From Hymenobacter fodinae (GTDB taxonomy: Bacteria > Bacteroidota > Bacteroidia > Cytophagales > Hymenobacteraceae), in contig NZ_SRLA01000003.1 in the NCBI RefSeq assembly GCF_004745825.1, forward strand, positions 558,001-622,000: DNA of 64,000 bases, written 5' to 3'. The notes under the pieces are model-generated. The model was given only the letters and a program-made list of their open reading frames with translations. It made no database searches and was not told where the DNA came from. Positions 1 through 9,637 of this stretch are shown one piece after another; position 1 is the first letter of the stretch; each line of letters starts with the position of its first letter. The position numbers were made by a program, and so were the translations under genes.

Positions 1-3000
1 TTCATGTTGCGCGGTACTTCGCTGCCCGTGATGGTAAATACGAACTTCGCTTTGCTGGTAATGGGATTCGGATACGGAAATACATTAGAGATGCCCGAGG
101 TGGTAATAACCTCAAACGTGATGCGGTAAGGCTCGGAGCCAGCCAGCTTGCCAGCGCCATCTTTGCCTTGCACTTCCAGCGTATAGATGCCATCCTTGAG
201 GGGAGTATTTTTCCCGAGCTGTACTTCCAACCGCGCCAGTCCCTGGCTGGAGTCAGCGGCGAAAACTACGTTGGCAGCGTTCAGATCTAACGGCACTGAA
301 TTGGCCCCACCAGGGCTAGTAAGAAACAGGCTAAACGCCGTCCGGTCTTTGACGGGCCGTAAGCGGTCCTGGTCGCGAAGCTGCACTGTAATCAGCGGCT
401 TAGCCGACACAATGTCGCCGTTCAGTAAGTGACGACCATCAAAGGCAACATCGAGCACAGGAGGCGTATCGCGGTCTTCTACTTGGAAAGCCGGAATTCC
501 CTGCTCGTTGTTGAAGTAATAGAGCTCCGGCTGCCGGTTGGGGCTTGGGGCTTGGTTAGGATTGAGCACCACTTGGCCCGACAGCTTGCCAATCAGGTCC
601 CGCACATCCAGCTCAACCTGATAGGTCCGTTGCGTGTGAGCCGTAAGAGCTGCGCCGGGCAACTTGATGTACTTCTCACGTACGCCGTTGTTGTCGTTGC
701 GCACAAGAATGTAGGCCACTAGTGGTGCAGTGAAATCGAAGTCGGCAACGTTTTGGAATGTCACCGGCACCGTAACTTTTCCTTGCTGTGTTGCCTGCTG
801 GGTTAGGTTAACGGCTGTTAGCGGTACCGCCTGCGGCCGCACTACGCCTTCCGGCACCCCTTGGTACGTCACGAGCCACTGCTTTAGCTGCGGCGCCGGT
901 CCGTTACCAGTCACCACTGCCTGCAGCTGCAGATACGGGTACGTAGCCGCTGAGATACCACTCAGGTCGAGGGTGCGGCTGGTTACGTTGGAGTTGAGCA
1001 CTACGGGGTTGTTGGAGGCGTCAATCCCGATCAGGCGGAGCGTGTATTTTCCACCAGCGCTGGTCCGAATGGTATGGGATAGTGTCTCCCATTGACGAGC
1101 CGGACCGATGCGAGTAGAGGTGATAGTGGCTTGCTGGCTACCCGCCGCAAACGCCCATTGCCCACTCGGTGCCGCTACTGTAATTCCGGTGCTTTCATCG
1201 CGCAGGAACTGGCCTACGTGGCTCTGCGACCATCCTCCGGCGGTGCGGCCATTAATGATGCGGAAAGAGCTGGTGGCCCAGGCGGCGTCTTCGCCCTGCT
1301 GGGGAGCATGGAAGCGTAAGCGCCAGTACCACACCACACTATCACGGCTGGCTTGCGTTGGCACCGTTACGTTCCACTCGGGCACCATCACGGCCCCAAA
1401 CGTGGTACGCTGTACCAGCGGGCTGTTAAAGGTCTGCACCGTGTCCATCTCCATATCATATTCGCGGCTCACGATGGTAGCCAAATTGCTTTGGCCTACG
1501 AGGCGTACCGTGCGTGAACCTACAATGCCAAACTCCGGTGGGCTGAGCGTCGTTACTCCACCCGTCAGGAAGGTGTAAGTAGCCGTGCCGCTATTGTTGT
1601 CCTCGCGCAGCTCATCAATCAGATTGCGTGGGTCTATTTCGGCTAAGAAGGTGTTCTGCCCCGAAATGTCACCAAGATTAGTATTCGGGATGGTGAGGCT
1701 GTAAGTGGTGTCCTGGCGAGCCTGCGGCACCACGAACACGGGCAGTGGCAGCGTAGTTGTGCCAAACGTGCGAGTAACCTTTATTTCGAGCGGGCCTGTC
1801 AGGAAGCGACCGGGGTTAGCCACCCGTACCTGCAACTGAAACTCAGCCGAATTAATAGGAATGATAGCGGGAGCTACCTGCACGTTGGCCACCTGGAAGT
1901 CGGGCTTGAGCGGAGCGAACAGCTTCAGGGCGGGGTCGCCGTGCCAGATGGTGTTCATCAGCATAGCCGTGGTAGAATTCGGCGCGGTATTGGTTCCCTG
2001 CAACCGGCGAACCGCCTCCTGCTGCACTTCCGCAATAGGCTTACCGTACCACTGCTGATCAGCAAACAGGAGCTTCATCATCTGGACATGTAGCTCTTGT
2101 AAATCGTACGCAAAGCCCAAATCCGATTCTGCCATGAACCCAATGAAGCCTTTGTCAGCAGCTAGCAAATATCTTTCGCCGCCAAAGGAAATATTGGCCG
2201 TGTAGGCATTGCCAGCAGAACAGCCGCTAACATACATTACGGGATACTTCCCTTTATTCATAATACCGGAGGTATTGATGTCCGGAATATCCCAGTTTAG
2301 GTTGCCCGGGGAGCCATGTCCGTAGTAGTTGATAAAGGCAAGGCCAGCATTCAGGTCCGGAGCCCATGGAATTGGTACACCACCCGGCGATACACCCGGG
2401 AAATCAGCCCGCAGATAGTGCTTAACTATACGGCCAGCAAATGGCGGTTTGCGCACGTACTCGGCGTACTGCTCCACGAAGCTGGCAAACAGCTTTCTCT
2501 CTCCATCATCATCGCCGCCCGACATATGCAGTACGTTCTTACGCCAGTCAGCATACACCGGTGCTTCGTGCTCCTTTAGCTTATTCAGGTAGTTAAGCAC
2601 CTGCTGCGAAGTTTGAGCAGCAACTCGCCCCGTAGCCATGCGGGCAACGTACTCATTGTTTTGCCAGTTGGCCGTAAAAAACGCATCGGAAATTGCGCGG
2701 GTACTTGCTGGAACTAAGTCTAGAATCGGGTTATTGCCAGAACAGTCGCCATAGAGCAATGGATACTGCCGATGATATGCTCCTCCTCCGGGCACCGATC
2801 CGCAGCCAATTGCTTCGGTTATTCCCAGTCCTTTACCCAGCAGTAACAACGACATTGGTCGGGTACTGCGGGCCAGCATCCATTGCGTAAACTGCCGAAT
2901 GGCCAAGGACGATTTTTCACCATAGTGGAATTGGTCGTAGAGCTGATCTGAAGTGACCAACAGGGTATCGTAGCTACCACCAGCAGTTGAAGCCCGGTAG

Positions 3001-4310
3001 TCAGCGTAGGCGCGTACCGGATTAGTTACGCCACTGGCAGGACGCATTAATAGCTGATGACTAATAATCAGAAAATTGTGAGCGGCGGGCGTAATCTGCC
3101 GGAACTGTACCCGCTTACCGGCTAGTGGTACCAACGCAGCATCTACATCGGCCAGCAGCAATGAACGGGTCCGCCCATCGGCACTTGGGAATACGTACCC
3201 TCGCCGATCGGTCCCGATGGCCTGTCCCTCAATGCGCTGCACATTAAAAGGGTCCGTAACATCGTAGCCTCGCACGGAGCTCCGGATAGAGTCGAGCGCG
3301 TAATATGCGGGGCCACTTAGCGTCGAGTCGCTAGCAAACAGCACTTGAGTGCGCTTGGAAGGCCAGCGGCTACTCTGGGAGAAGGTCAGGCGTGAATAGG
3401 CCACTCGGGCTACATCTCCACGAGGGCTGCCCGTAGCAGTTTGCTTTACCTGGATTTGCACCCGGCCACTAGCACTCCGGTCGGAAGGCAAGAGATTAAA
3501 CGACTGTCGTTTAAAATCAAAGTCCGTGAAGCTAATTGAGCCAAGCAAGCGAGCCCCGCCAGGAGCCAGAACGTATACTTCTGAGCGGTGTGCACCAGTC
3601 GTTTTGCCTACTACCTGTATATCTACGCGGGGCAGCTGACCGGTAGCAGCTACCGACCAAACAGAATCAAATGTAATGGTGAGGCCGCCGCCCCCAAACT
3701 CATTACTAAAGAACCCTTCGCCTCGCTCAGCCCAGGGCTGGTACACGTTGGTTTCGTCGTTTACGGTGTTGGCTCGGAACGATTCGACTCGCAAGTGCTG
3801 CTGCAGCCGCGAAGAGTGCGGCGCAGTACCCGCTACATTCGACTCCGCCATGCGTTTGCCGGGGGCAGCACTGCTCCAGGTAAGGAAATAGGCTGCTGTA
3901 TCGGTAAACAAGCTGTAATACGGCTGGGCTTGGTCGGCGGCACTGCGAAACATTCCCCGGTCCAGGGCCGCATCGTTACGCTGCCCAAAGAACTCCACAT
4001 AGGTGGTAGGGTCGAGGGCCGTTTGATTGCCGCCCACGTAAATGGCTACTTCCTTGCCGCGGCGCCACAGCTGCAGCCGCTGCGGGTTTACCCCACTGGC
4101 ACCCGCTTGCGTGAGGTACTGATAATTGAGGCGGTACAGGCCCGTGCGCGCCACTTTTATTTTGTAGTACTGCTGGCCGGGCACAATCCACTCGTTGCCG
4201 AACGGCCCCGACTGCGCCTTCGCTGCTGTGGCTCCCCACAGCAAGAGCGCCACCACAAAAGCCACCCATCTTGCCAACGTAGTTGTCTGTAAATGGTAAG
4301 GTTGTTTCAT
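1..4310 (-). CDS. porU2: C25-family (gingipain-like) protease, PorU2-type T9SS sortase, 3' end cut by window
   Basis: The minus frame from ATG at 4310 stays open to the window edge, giving about 1,436 residues without a stop. An N-terminal signal peptide (hydrophobic VAFVVALLLWG, then an Ala-rich cleavage region ending AKAQ) indicates export. The peptidase C25 catalytic pair is visible: His about residue 665 in YYGHGSPG (codon 2316-2318) and Cys about residue 697 in VSGCSAGNAY (codon 2220-2222), a spacing like that of gingipains. Beta-rich repeats follow, and near the edge a PYPNP segment resembles the C-terminal region of PorU2 proteins. PorU-type proteins are outer-membrane sortases that remove the C-terminal sorting signal of type IX cargo. 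The gene lies 69 bp after a porV-like gene on the same strand, so they are probably co-transcribed. PorU2 is chosen over PorU from length and layout; the true PorU is expected elsewhere. Confidence 0.85.
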   Translation of the reverse strand, partial: MKQPYHLQTTTLARWVAFVVALLLWGATAAKAQSGPFGNEWIVPGQQYYKIKVARTGLYRLNYQYLTQAGASGVNPQRLQLWRRGKEVAIYVGGNQTALDPTTYVEFFGQRNDAALDRGMFRSAADQAQPYYSLFTDTAAYFLTWSSAAPGKRMAESNVAGTAPHSSRLQQHLRVESFRANTVNDETNVYQPWAERGEGFFSNEFGGGGLTITFDSVWSVAATGQLPRVDIQVVGKTTGAHRSEVYVLAPGGARLLGSISFTDFDFKRQSFNLLPSDRSASGRVQIQVKQTATGSPRGDVARVAYSRLTFSQSSRWPSKRTQVLFASDSTLSGPAYYALDSIRSSVRGYDVTDPFNVQRIEGQAIGTDRRGYVFPSADGRTRSLLLADVDAALVPLAGKRVQFRQITPAAHNFLIISHQLLMRPASGVTNPVRAYADYRASTAGGSYDTLLVTSDQLYDQFHYGEKSSLAIRQFTQWMLARSTRPMSLLLLGKGLGITEAIGCGSVPGGGAYHRQYPLLYGDCSGNNPILDLVPASTRAISDAFFTANWQNNEYVARMATGRVAAQTSQQVLNYLNKLKEHEAPVYADWRKNVLHMSGGDDDGERKLFASFVEQYAEYVRKPPFAGRIVKHYLRADFPGVSPGGVPIPWAPDLNAGLAFINYYGHGSPGNLNWDIPDINTSGIMNKGKYPVMYVSGCSAGNAYTANISFGGERYLLAADKGFIGFMAESDLGFAYDLQELHVQMMKLLFADQQWYGKPIAEVQQEAVRRLQGTNTAPNSTTAMLMNTIWHGDPALKLFAPLKPDFQVANVQVAPAIIPINSAEFQLQVRVANPGRFLTGPLEIKVTRTFGTTTLPLPVFVVPQARQDTTYSLTIPNTNLGDISGQNTFLAEIDPRNLIDELREDNNSGTATYTFLTGGVTTLSPPEFGIVGSRTVRLVGQSNLATIVSREYDMEMDTVQTFNSPLVQRTTFGAVMVPEWNVTVPTQASRDSVVWYWRLRFHAPQQGEDAAWATSSFRIINGRTAGGWSQSHVGQFLRDESTGITVAAPSGQWAFAAGSQQATITSTRIGPARQWETLSHTIRTSAGGKYTLRLIGIDASNNPVVLNSNVTSRTLDLSGISAATYPYLQLQAVVTGNGPAPQLKQWLVTYQGVPEGVVRPQAVPLTAVNLTQQATQQGKVTVPVTFQNVADFDFTAPLVAYILVRNDNNGVREKYIKLPGAALTAHTQRTYQVELDVRDLIGKLSGQVVLNPNQAPSPNRQPELYYFNNEQGIPAFQVEDRDTPPVLDVAFDGRHLLNGDIVSAKPLITVQLRDQDRLRPVKDRTAFSLFLTSPGGANSVPLDLNAANVVFAADSSQGLARLEVQLGKNTPLKDGIYTLEVQGKDGAGKLAGSEPYRITFEVITTSGISNVFPYPNPITSKAKFVFTITGSEVPRNM

Positions 4311-4379
4311 ATAGTATACTGTAGTGTGCTTATCCTGCTCAGTGAAGTGGCCTATGCCTCCTCTACTCAGGCGTGCTTC

Positions 4380-5477
4380 TTATTTAAACCCGTACCCCAA
4401 GGAGACGATGATAGAATTAGCCTGCGAGCGTTGTCCTAGTTTTTCGACTGCCAGTCGCGAAAGGGCCATGTCGAGCCGTAGGCCACTTAGGGCCACTCCT
4501 ACCCCCAGGCTGGGCTGCGCCTTCCACTCTTCCTTACCCGAGAAGCTCTTGATCTGCTGAAAATTGCCGACGCCACCCCGCAGGAATACCAGGTTGTTGT
4601 AGCCTACTTCTAGGCCAGCACGGGGGTCAACACTCACGGCGCTGGTAGAAATAAGCGTGTTACGCTTGCCATCGGTAGTGGCTTCCAGATCTACGGCGGC
4701 CAGGGCCGTAAACTGCCCCGGTAGCTTCACGGTGCGACCCACTCCCAGCACTAGGCGCGGCAATGTGATTTCCGTGCTGTTTCGTGGGATTTCATCGATA
4801 GTATTTGCCGAACCCTTAAACTTATCAGCATCTACCGACCACGAGTTGAACGTGGTGGTAATGTCACGGGCCATGAGGCCTAGGCGCCAGTTGCCGTGAT
4901 TGTATTGCACACCGGCATCTACCCCAAAGCCCCAAGCATTGGCAAACTCGCCCACATTGCGGTAGATAACCTTCGCGTTGGCGCCCACTTGTAGGCCCTC
5001 TACATTGGCCACTTTATAGGCATACGACAACAGCACAGCATAATCAGCCACCGAGAAGTACCGAATCCGGTCGTACTGGATGTAGCCGTACTCATTCACT
5101 AGGTCGCGGGTATCGGCAATGTCATCTACGCCGAGCCGGATGAGGCTCACGCCAACGGCGCTTTTCTCATCAAGGGGCATGGAGAAGGCAGCGTAGTCAT
5201 TTTTCACGATACCAGAGAACAACTCAGAGTGCATGAGCACTGCATCGTACTTGCTCTTCTGGCCTAGCAGGCCCGCTGGGTTCCAGTAGCCGGCAGTAGC
5301 ATCCTCAGCCAAGCTTGCTTGCACCTTGCCCATGCCGAGGGCCCGACCGCCAACCCCAATGTTCAAAAATTCATTACTGTATTTGGGCGTCTTGGTTTGC
5401 GCCAACGTCGGAAAACATACTCCCAGACTAAGGCCCGCACCCACGAACAGGGCGGCACTTCGGGTAAAGTGAGGCAT
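4380..5477 (-). CDS. PorV/PorQ-family outer-membrane beta-barrel protein
   Basis: About 365 residues. The ATG at 5477 starts MPHFTRSAALFVGAG, a normal signal peptide ending at FPTLAQ. The open frame runs 39 codons further upstream, but that part has no export signal and is probably leader. The mature N-terminus has the PorV/PorQ hallmark GVGGRALGMG, then AEDATAGYWNPAGL, followed by alternating barrel strands and a C-terminal GYGFK. PorV carries sorted T9SS cargo from the translocon to the PorU sortase. Here the porV-like gene precedes the C25 sortase gene, 69 bp upstream on the same strand. The exact paralogue (PorV, PorQ or a PorU2-dedicated form) cannot be settled from sequence alone. Confidence 0.85.
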   Translation of the reverse strand: MPHFTRSAALFVGAGLSLGVCFPTLAQTKTPKYSNEFLNIGVGGRALGMGKVQASLAEDATAGYWNPAGLLGQKSKYDAVLMHSELFSGIVKNDYAAFSMPLDEKSAVGVSLIRLGVDDIADTRDLVNEYGYIQYDRIRYFSVADYAVLLSYAYKVANVEGLQVGANAKVIYRNVGEFANAWGFGVDAGVQYNHGNWRLGLMARDITTTFNSWSVDADKFKGSANTIDEIPRNSTEITLPRLVLGVGRTVKLPGQFTALAAVDLEATTDGKRNTLISTSAVSVDPRAGLEVGYNNLVFLRGGVGNFQQIKSFSGKEEWKAQPSLGVGVALSGLRLDMALSRLAVEKLGQRSQANSIIVSLGYGFK

Positions 5478-5830
5478 AAAGGTTAAAACAAATATTCTGA
5501 TAGGTAGGTGAAGCCGCAGCAGCAACGCAAGATACTCATTAATAGTGCGTGGCGCCTGTTGTCGCTGCAAATTGCTTGCTTTTATACAAAGCAAAAAACC
5601 TGATATAGTGCTAGTTGAGCTCGTCAGGGGGCCTGCGAAAAACTTGGTGCGGCCCAGCCGGCACCTCCACTGCCAGTGGGTATATGTGCGCTAGGCCTCA
5701 TTCAATTCTCCTTCTGCTTCTAGCCCTTACCTCCCGCTCGGGTAAGTACGCTTGGCAGCTCACTGACAAACACTGGCCTAGCGCGAAACCTCGATAAATA
5801 GCGCAACCAAAATTTATTTTTGACAGTACC

Positions 5831-5861
5831 TTGTGTTACATAGTACCTTTTCATATCTTTG
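5831..5861 (+). promoter_or_regulatory. Bacteroidota-type promoter for the padR operon
   Basis: TTG at 5831-5833, a 20-nt spacer, then TATCTTTG at 5854-5861 match the Bacteroidota sigma pattern TTTG-N19-21-TAnnTTTG. Transcription would start near 5868, leaving a leader of about 25 nt before the padR ATG at 5893. Confidence 0.6.
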
Positions 5862-5892
5862 ACTCATTCTTCACCGATATCTGCCTCAGCCC

Positions 5893-6258
5893 ATGAAAGT
5901 CGAGAACACCCAAGTGCAGATGCGGAAGGGCATCCTGGAATTCTGCATTCTGGAAATCATTGCCCGCGGAGAGGTATATGCGTCAGACATGCTGGAGGAG
6001 CTCACCTCCGCCCGCATGATCGTGGTCGAGGGGACGCTCTACCCACTGCTGACGCGCCTCAAAAACGCGGGCTTATTAGATTACACCTGGAAAGAATCTA
6101 CCAGTGGTCCGCCCCGCAAGTACTACACCCTCACCGAAGCTGGCCTAGAGTTCCTACATCAGCTTCGTCTCACCTGGGAGGAAGTACAGGATTCCATCCG
6201 CATTATCCGCCAGAAGCCTCACTCCAACGGTAGCGCCTCCGCGGAAGTCCTGCTCTAA
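5893..6258 (+). CDS. PadR-family transcriptional regulator
   Basis: 121 residues. The PadR winged helix-turn-helix spans roughly residues 10-90: the conserved opening KGILEFCILEII, then VVEGTLYPLLTRLKNAGLL (recognition helix and start of the wing), GPPRKYYTLTEAG, and a helical tail for dimerisation. PadR proteins are dimeric repressors that usually control an adjacent membrane or stress gene. The next gene, 49 bp downstream on the same strand, encodes a PspC-domain membrane protein; this PadR-PspC pairing is common in Bacteroidota and suggests autoregulation of the operon. A promoter matching the phylum consensus lies just upstream. Confidence 0.9.
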   Translation: MKVENTQVQMRKGILEFCILEIIARGEVYASDMLEELTSARMIVVEGTLYPLLTRLKNAGLLDYTWKESTSGPPRKYYTLTEAGLEFLHQLRLTWEEVQDSIRIIRQKPHSNGSASAEVLL

Positions 6259-6307
6259 GCAGGCCCGCTCGCTCCCTAGTTTTTTCCCGAATAGTTGCAG
6301 CACTGAG

Positions 6308-8956
6308 ATGAAAAAGAACATCAGCATCAACCTTCAGGGCATGATCTTCCACATAGAGGAAGATGGCTACGAAGTGCTCGGCCGTTACCTGGCGGAAGTG
6401 AAAGCCCACTTTAGCGGCTACCGCGGCCACGAGGAAATCGTTGCCGACATCGAGAGCCGCATTGCCGAGCTCTTCGCCGCCCGCCTCTCCGGCGTGAAGC
6501 AAGTCATCACCCTCGAGGACGTGGAGGCCATGACGGCTAAAATGGGCCGAGTGAGCGACTTCCAGAGCGCTGACGAAGCCGACGAGGACGAAGAAATCCT
6601 CGCCGAAGCCGTAGCCAGCGGCACTGCCCAGGGCACGTACACCGGCTCTACTGGCAGCACCACCGGTGGCTACTCTACGGGCTCCCGACGCGGCAGCGCG
6701 GGTACTACACCTCCTCCGGTTGAGGAGGAAACCGGTACCAAGCGCCTGTACCGCGACATGGCCCACCGCAAGGTAGCCGGCGTAGCCGCTGGCCTAGGCA
6801 ACTACTTTGCCGTGAACCCCATCTGGATTCGACTGGGTTTCCTGACCTTGTTTATTATCCTGCCTATTGCCCTCGACAACTCACGCTTAGACAACATATC
6901 TGGAAACTTTGCAGGGTTTGCGTTTCTGAGCTACATCGTCCTGTGGATAGTGCTTCCCAAGCGCTACGACGCGACTCTCGTGGAAGAGGACTCCGTGTTC
7001 AAGAAGCTTTACCGCGACACCGACAACGGTAAAGTGGGTGGGGTTTCGGCCGGTCTGGCCGCCTACTTCCGGGTTGACGTAGTACTCATCCGGATTCTGT
7101 TCATCGTAGGCCTGTTTGCCGGGGGCTTTGCCCTCCCGCTCTACATTGTGCTGTGGATACTCTTGCCGGAGGCGAAAACCGCCTCCGACAAACTCCGCAT
7201 GCGCGGCGACGCCGTTACGCTCTCGGCCCTGGATAATAACATTCGTAACAACCCTTATGCTGCGGGCTCCGAAGCTGGCGCCGTAAATAACCGCCCAGTA
7301 GGCACTTTTCTGGAGGATTCGTTCAACAACGTTCGTCCCTTAATCAACTCGCTGGGCTCCCTGATTCGCATTTTTGCCGGTGGTATTCTGGCCATAACGG
7401 GCTTCAGCATGCTCCTAGCCGTAACTATTGGGCTGGGCCTAGGACTAGGTGTAATTTCCGCTTCCGATGGGCTTGACTACGGTCCCTTGCAGCCCTTCCT
7501 GCTCTTCAATGACATTTCGCCCCTGGCCGTCCTCTCTTTCTTCCTGGCTACCGGCATCCCCGCGCTGGCCCTGATGCTGTCTGGTATTGGCTTGCTGCTA
7601 CACCGCTCAATACTCTCCCGCACGGCGTGGCTGTCGTTGCTAGGCCTGTGGTTGCTAGGTGTAGTAGGTAGCTCAGTAGCAGGCATCCGGTTGGGCCGCG
7701 AGTTCCAGCGCGAATCGGAAATAACCCAAACTACTACGCTGGGTGGCCTCACCCGCCCCCGGTTGGTACTGGAGCGCCGCCAGCTCGACGACGACAAGTG
7801 GGTTGACCTCGACATCGTGGGTATTGACAGTGCGCAGGCTCCCCGCCTAGAGCGCATCATCTCAGCCAAGGGTTCTACCGACTCGTTGGCACGGCGCACG
7901 GCGGCTACTTCCGTTATGCACAACCTGCGAGTGCTCAACGACTCGACACTGAGCGTTGACGACCACTTCACGTATCAGCCGAACGCCCGCTACCGCGACC
8001 AGCATATGCAACTGCGCCTGCTGATGCCCCGCGACCGGACCTTCCGCATGACGCAGGAGTTTGCTGACTGGCTGCGCGAAGAGGATTACCTGAATGGACG
8101 GGACCCCTACCACCCCGAGAAGTACCTCTACCGGATGAATGGCAACAAGGTAGAATGTCTGAACTGCACGGAAGCAGACCTCCGCTCAGGCCGCGACTCT
8201 GACGACGAAAGCAGTGATGACTACGACCAGGGCCGTGAGGACCGCGACAACGACGAGGAAATAAACTTGAGCTTCGGCAGCGTGGAGCCCATCAACACGG
8301 ACGAAAACTCCTACGGCTCCGGCCGCCAGCGCTTCGACGAAATTGATTTTGACCGCGTGAGTGTGGTAGGTGGCTACCACGTAGTGGTACGCCAAGGCAG
8401 CAGCTACAATGTGCGGGCAGCCGGCGACGACCGGGCCCTACGTGATATCAAAGTAGAGCGTGATGGTCGGGAACTAACCATCAGCCCCCGCAACCGGGAC
8501 CTCTTCGACTCACGCCGCGGCGACGAAGATGACGTACTGCTCATCATCGAAACTCCCGAACTTAAGGAGTTAAGTCTGGTGGGTGGTACCCGAGCTGAAG
8601 TTAACGGCTTCAACTCCGGCGACCTGCGCGTGCAGCAAGCTGGCGGCAGCCAGCTGCGCTTCCGCGGCGACATTAGGGAGCTGAAACTAGAGTTGGCGGG
8701 CGGCTGCCAAGTGGCTATGCAAGGCAGCTCCGACAACCTAAAAATCAGCGGTACGGGTGCCTGCGAAGTAGCCGGTGCCGATTTTACCGCCCGCCAGGCG
8801 GAGGTTGATGCCATTGGAGCCAGTAAAGTGCGGGTGCGGGTAACGGACGAGCTTAATGCCAATGCCGTTGGGGCCAGCCTGATTGAGTACAGTGGCCGCC
8901 CCAGCAATGTGAAGCGGGAAGCCGTTGGAGCAGCCTCCATCCGCGCCATAGATTAG
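6308..8956 (+). CDS. PspC-domain membrane protein with C-terminal GIN (DUF2807) domain
   Basis: 882 residues. Layout: a conserved cytoplasmic N-terminus (1-85), an acidic then Gly/Ser/Thr-rich linker (86-140), a first PspC domain (about 145-218, starting TKRLYRDMAHRKVAGV), a second PspC domain (about 232-290, KKLYRDTDNGKVGGV), several further membrane segments (about 350-455), a long polar region with an Asp/Glu-rich stretch near 635-655, and a C-terminal beta-helical GIN/DUF2807 domain (about 690-882) ending in repeated Gly-Ala turns (AVGASLIE, AVGAASIRA). PspC is the sensor partner in phage-shock-type envelope stress. The GIN domain probably faces the periplasm. Co-transcribed with the upstream padR gene. 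Function is inferred from domains only. Confidence 0.88.
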   Translation: MKKNISINLQGMIFHIEEDGYEVLGRYLAEVKAHFSGYRGHEEIVADIESRIAELFAARLSGVKQVITLEDVEAMTAKMGRVSDFQSADEADEDEEILAEAVASGTAQGTYTGSTGSTTGGYSTGSRRGSAGTTPPPVEEETGTKRLYRDMAHRKVAGVAAGLGNYFAVNPIWIRLGFLTLFIILPIALDNSRLDNISGNFAGFAFLSYIVLWIVLPKRYDATLVEEDSVFKKLYRDTDNGKVGGVSAGLAAYFRVDVVLIRILFIVGLFAGGFALPLYIVLWILLPEAKTASDKLRMRGDAVTLSALDNNIRNNPYAAGSEAGAVNNRPVGTFLEDSFNNVRPLINSLGSLIRIFAGGILAITGFSMLLAVTIGLGLGLGVISASDGLDYGPLQPFLLFNDISPLAVLSFFLATGIPALALMLSGIGLLLHRSILSRTAWLSLLGLWLLGVVGSSVAGIRLGREFQRESEITQTTTLGGLTRPRLVLERRQLDDDKWVDLDIVGIDSAQAPRLERIISAKGSTDSLARRTAATSVMHNLRVLNDSTLSVDDHFTYQPNARYRDQHMQLRLLMPRDRTFRMTQEFADWLREEDYLNGRDPYHPEKYLYRMNGNKVECLNCTEADLRSGRDSDDESSDDYDQGREDRDNDEEINLSFGSVEPINTDENSYGSGRQRFDEIDFDRVSVVGGYHVVVRQGSSYNVRAAGDDRALRDIKVERDGRELTISPRNRDLFDSRRGDEDDVLLIIETPELKELSLVGGTRAEVNGFNSGDLRVQQAGGSQLRFRGDIRELKLELAGGCQVAMQGSSDNLKISGTGACEVAGADFTARQAEVDAIGASKVRVRVTDELNANAVGASLIEYSGRPSNVKREAVGAASIRAID

Positions 8957-9556
8957 CGTTGGTTAGTGGCTTAGCGCAGTGCATATTTTCGCCCATGCTC
9001 AGTTAGCGGTGTCAACTGGAAGCCTGCTATTTAGCTGGCACAGCCCTAGGCCCCTAGCACCTCCTTGGTGTAACCCTCGGCGCCTTCATGCGTTTCACAT
9101 CTACGAACTCAGATATTTCTTTCGCATTACCATAAAGTCGGAAGCAACGGTTCGCCCACGGGCAGCATCTGTACTTCAAAGACGAACATTTAGGGGTCCA
9201 ACTAGTGAGTGAAAGGTGAGACCCGGAGGAAGCTATCAGCCTACCCCCTGCTGCAACAGGATGGCTATAGCTTCCTCCATTTGTTTTGTGAGCACCCTAC
9301 CAGAAGGTTTGCCTGACTTCGGATTAGCTTCATCCCCGTTACTACCATCAGTCACGCGGCCGTTCAAAGCAAGGCAGCCGATAATATCGTTCAGATGACC
9401 TCTCTGGCCTACTGGCCTAGATGTAGCATATCGCGTCTTCCTAGGCCACTGCCTATTAGTCTCGTGCAGCTCAAGGCTAGTTTTGATTACTAGACTACGG
9501 CCCCAATAGACAAAGTATGCTGCCTATTCGCTGACTTTGTTACTCGGTAATGGGCA
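8957..9556. other. Intergenic stretch without a convincing gene
   Basis: Frames here are short and lack family signatures. The only structure seen is an inverted pair of the genome-typical motif: TGGCCTAG at 9413-9420 and CTAGGCCA at 9441-9448, with a 20-nt loop. A further CTAGG/CCTAG cluster lies near 9047-9059. Confidence 0.5.
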
Positions 9557-9616
9557 TAACTACAGCAGTCCGGAAAAGCCATTCAAAAGAGTGGCTTTTC
9601 CGGACTGCTGTAGTTA
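9557..9616 (-). terminator. Perfect 25-bp inverted repeat, likely terminator or RNA stabiliser of the GH127 gene
   Basis: Arms 9557-9581 and 9592-9616 are perfect reverse complements with a 10-nt loop. The repeat starts 22 bp after the GH127 stop codon on the minus strand. No clear U-tract follows, so it could act by stabilising the mRNA 3' end or be a small transposition-like scar rather than a classical intrinsic terminator. Confidence 0.6.
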
Positions 9617-9637
9617 CCGGAGTAGAAGCTGCGCCGG

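Noticed and set aside
1092..1578. Plus-strand open frames over the C25 protease gene
   Set aside because: They are antisense to a continuous 1,436-codon frame with clear catalytic motifs.
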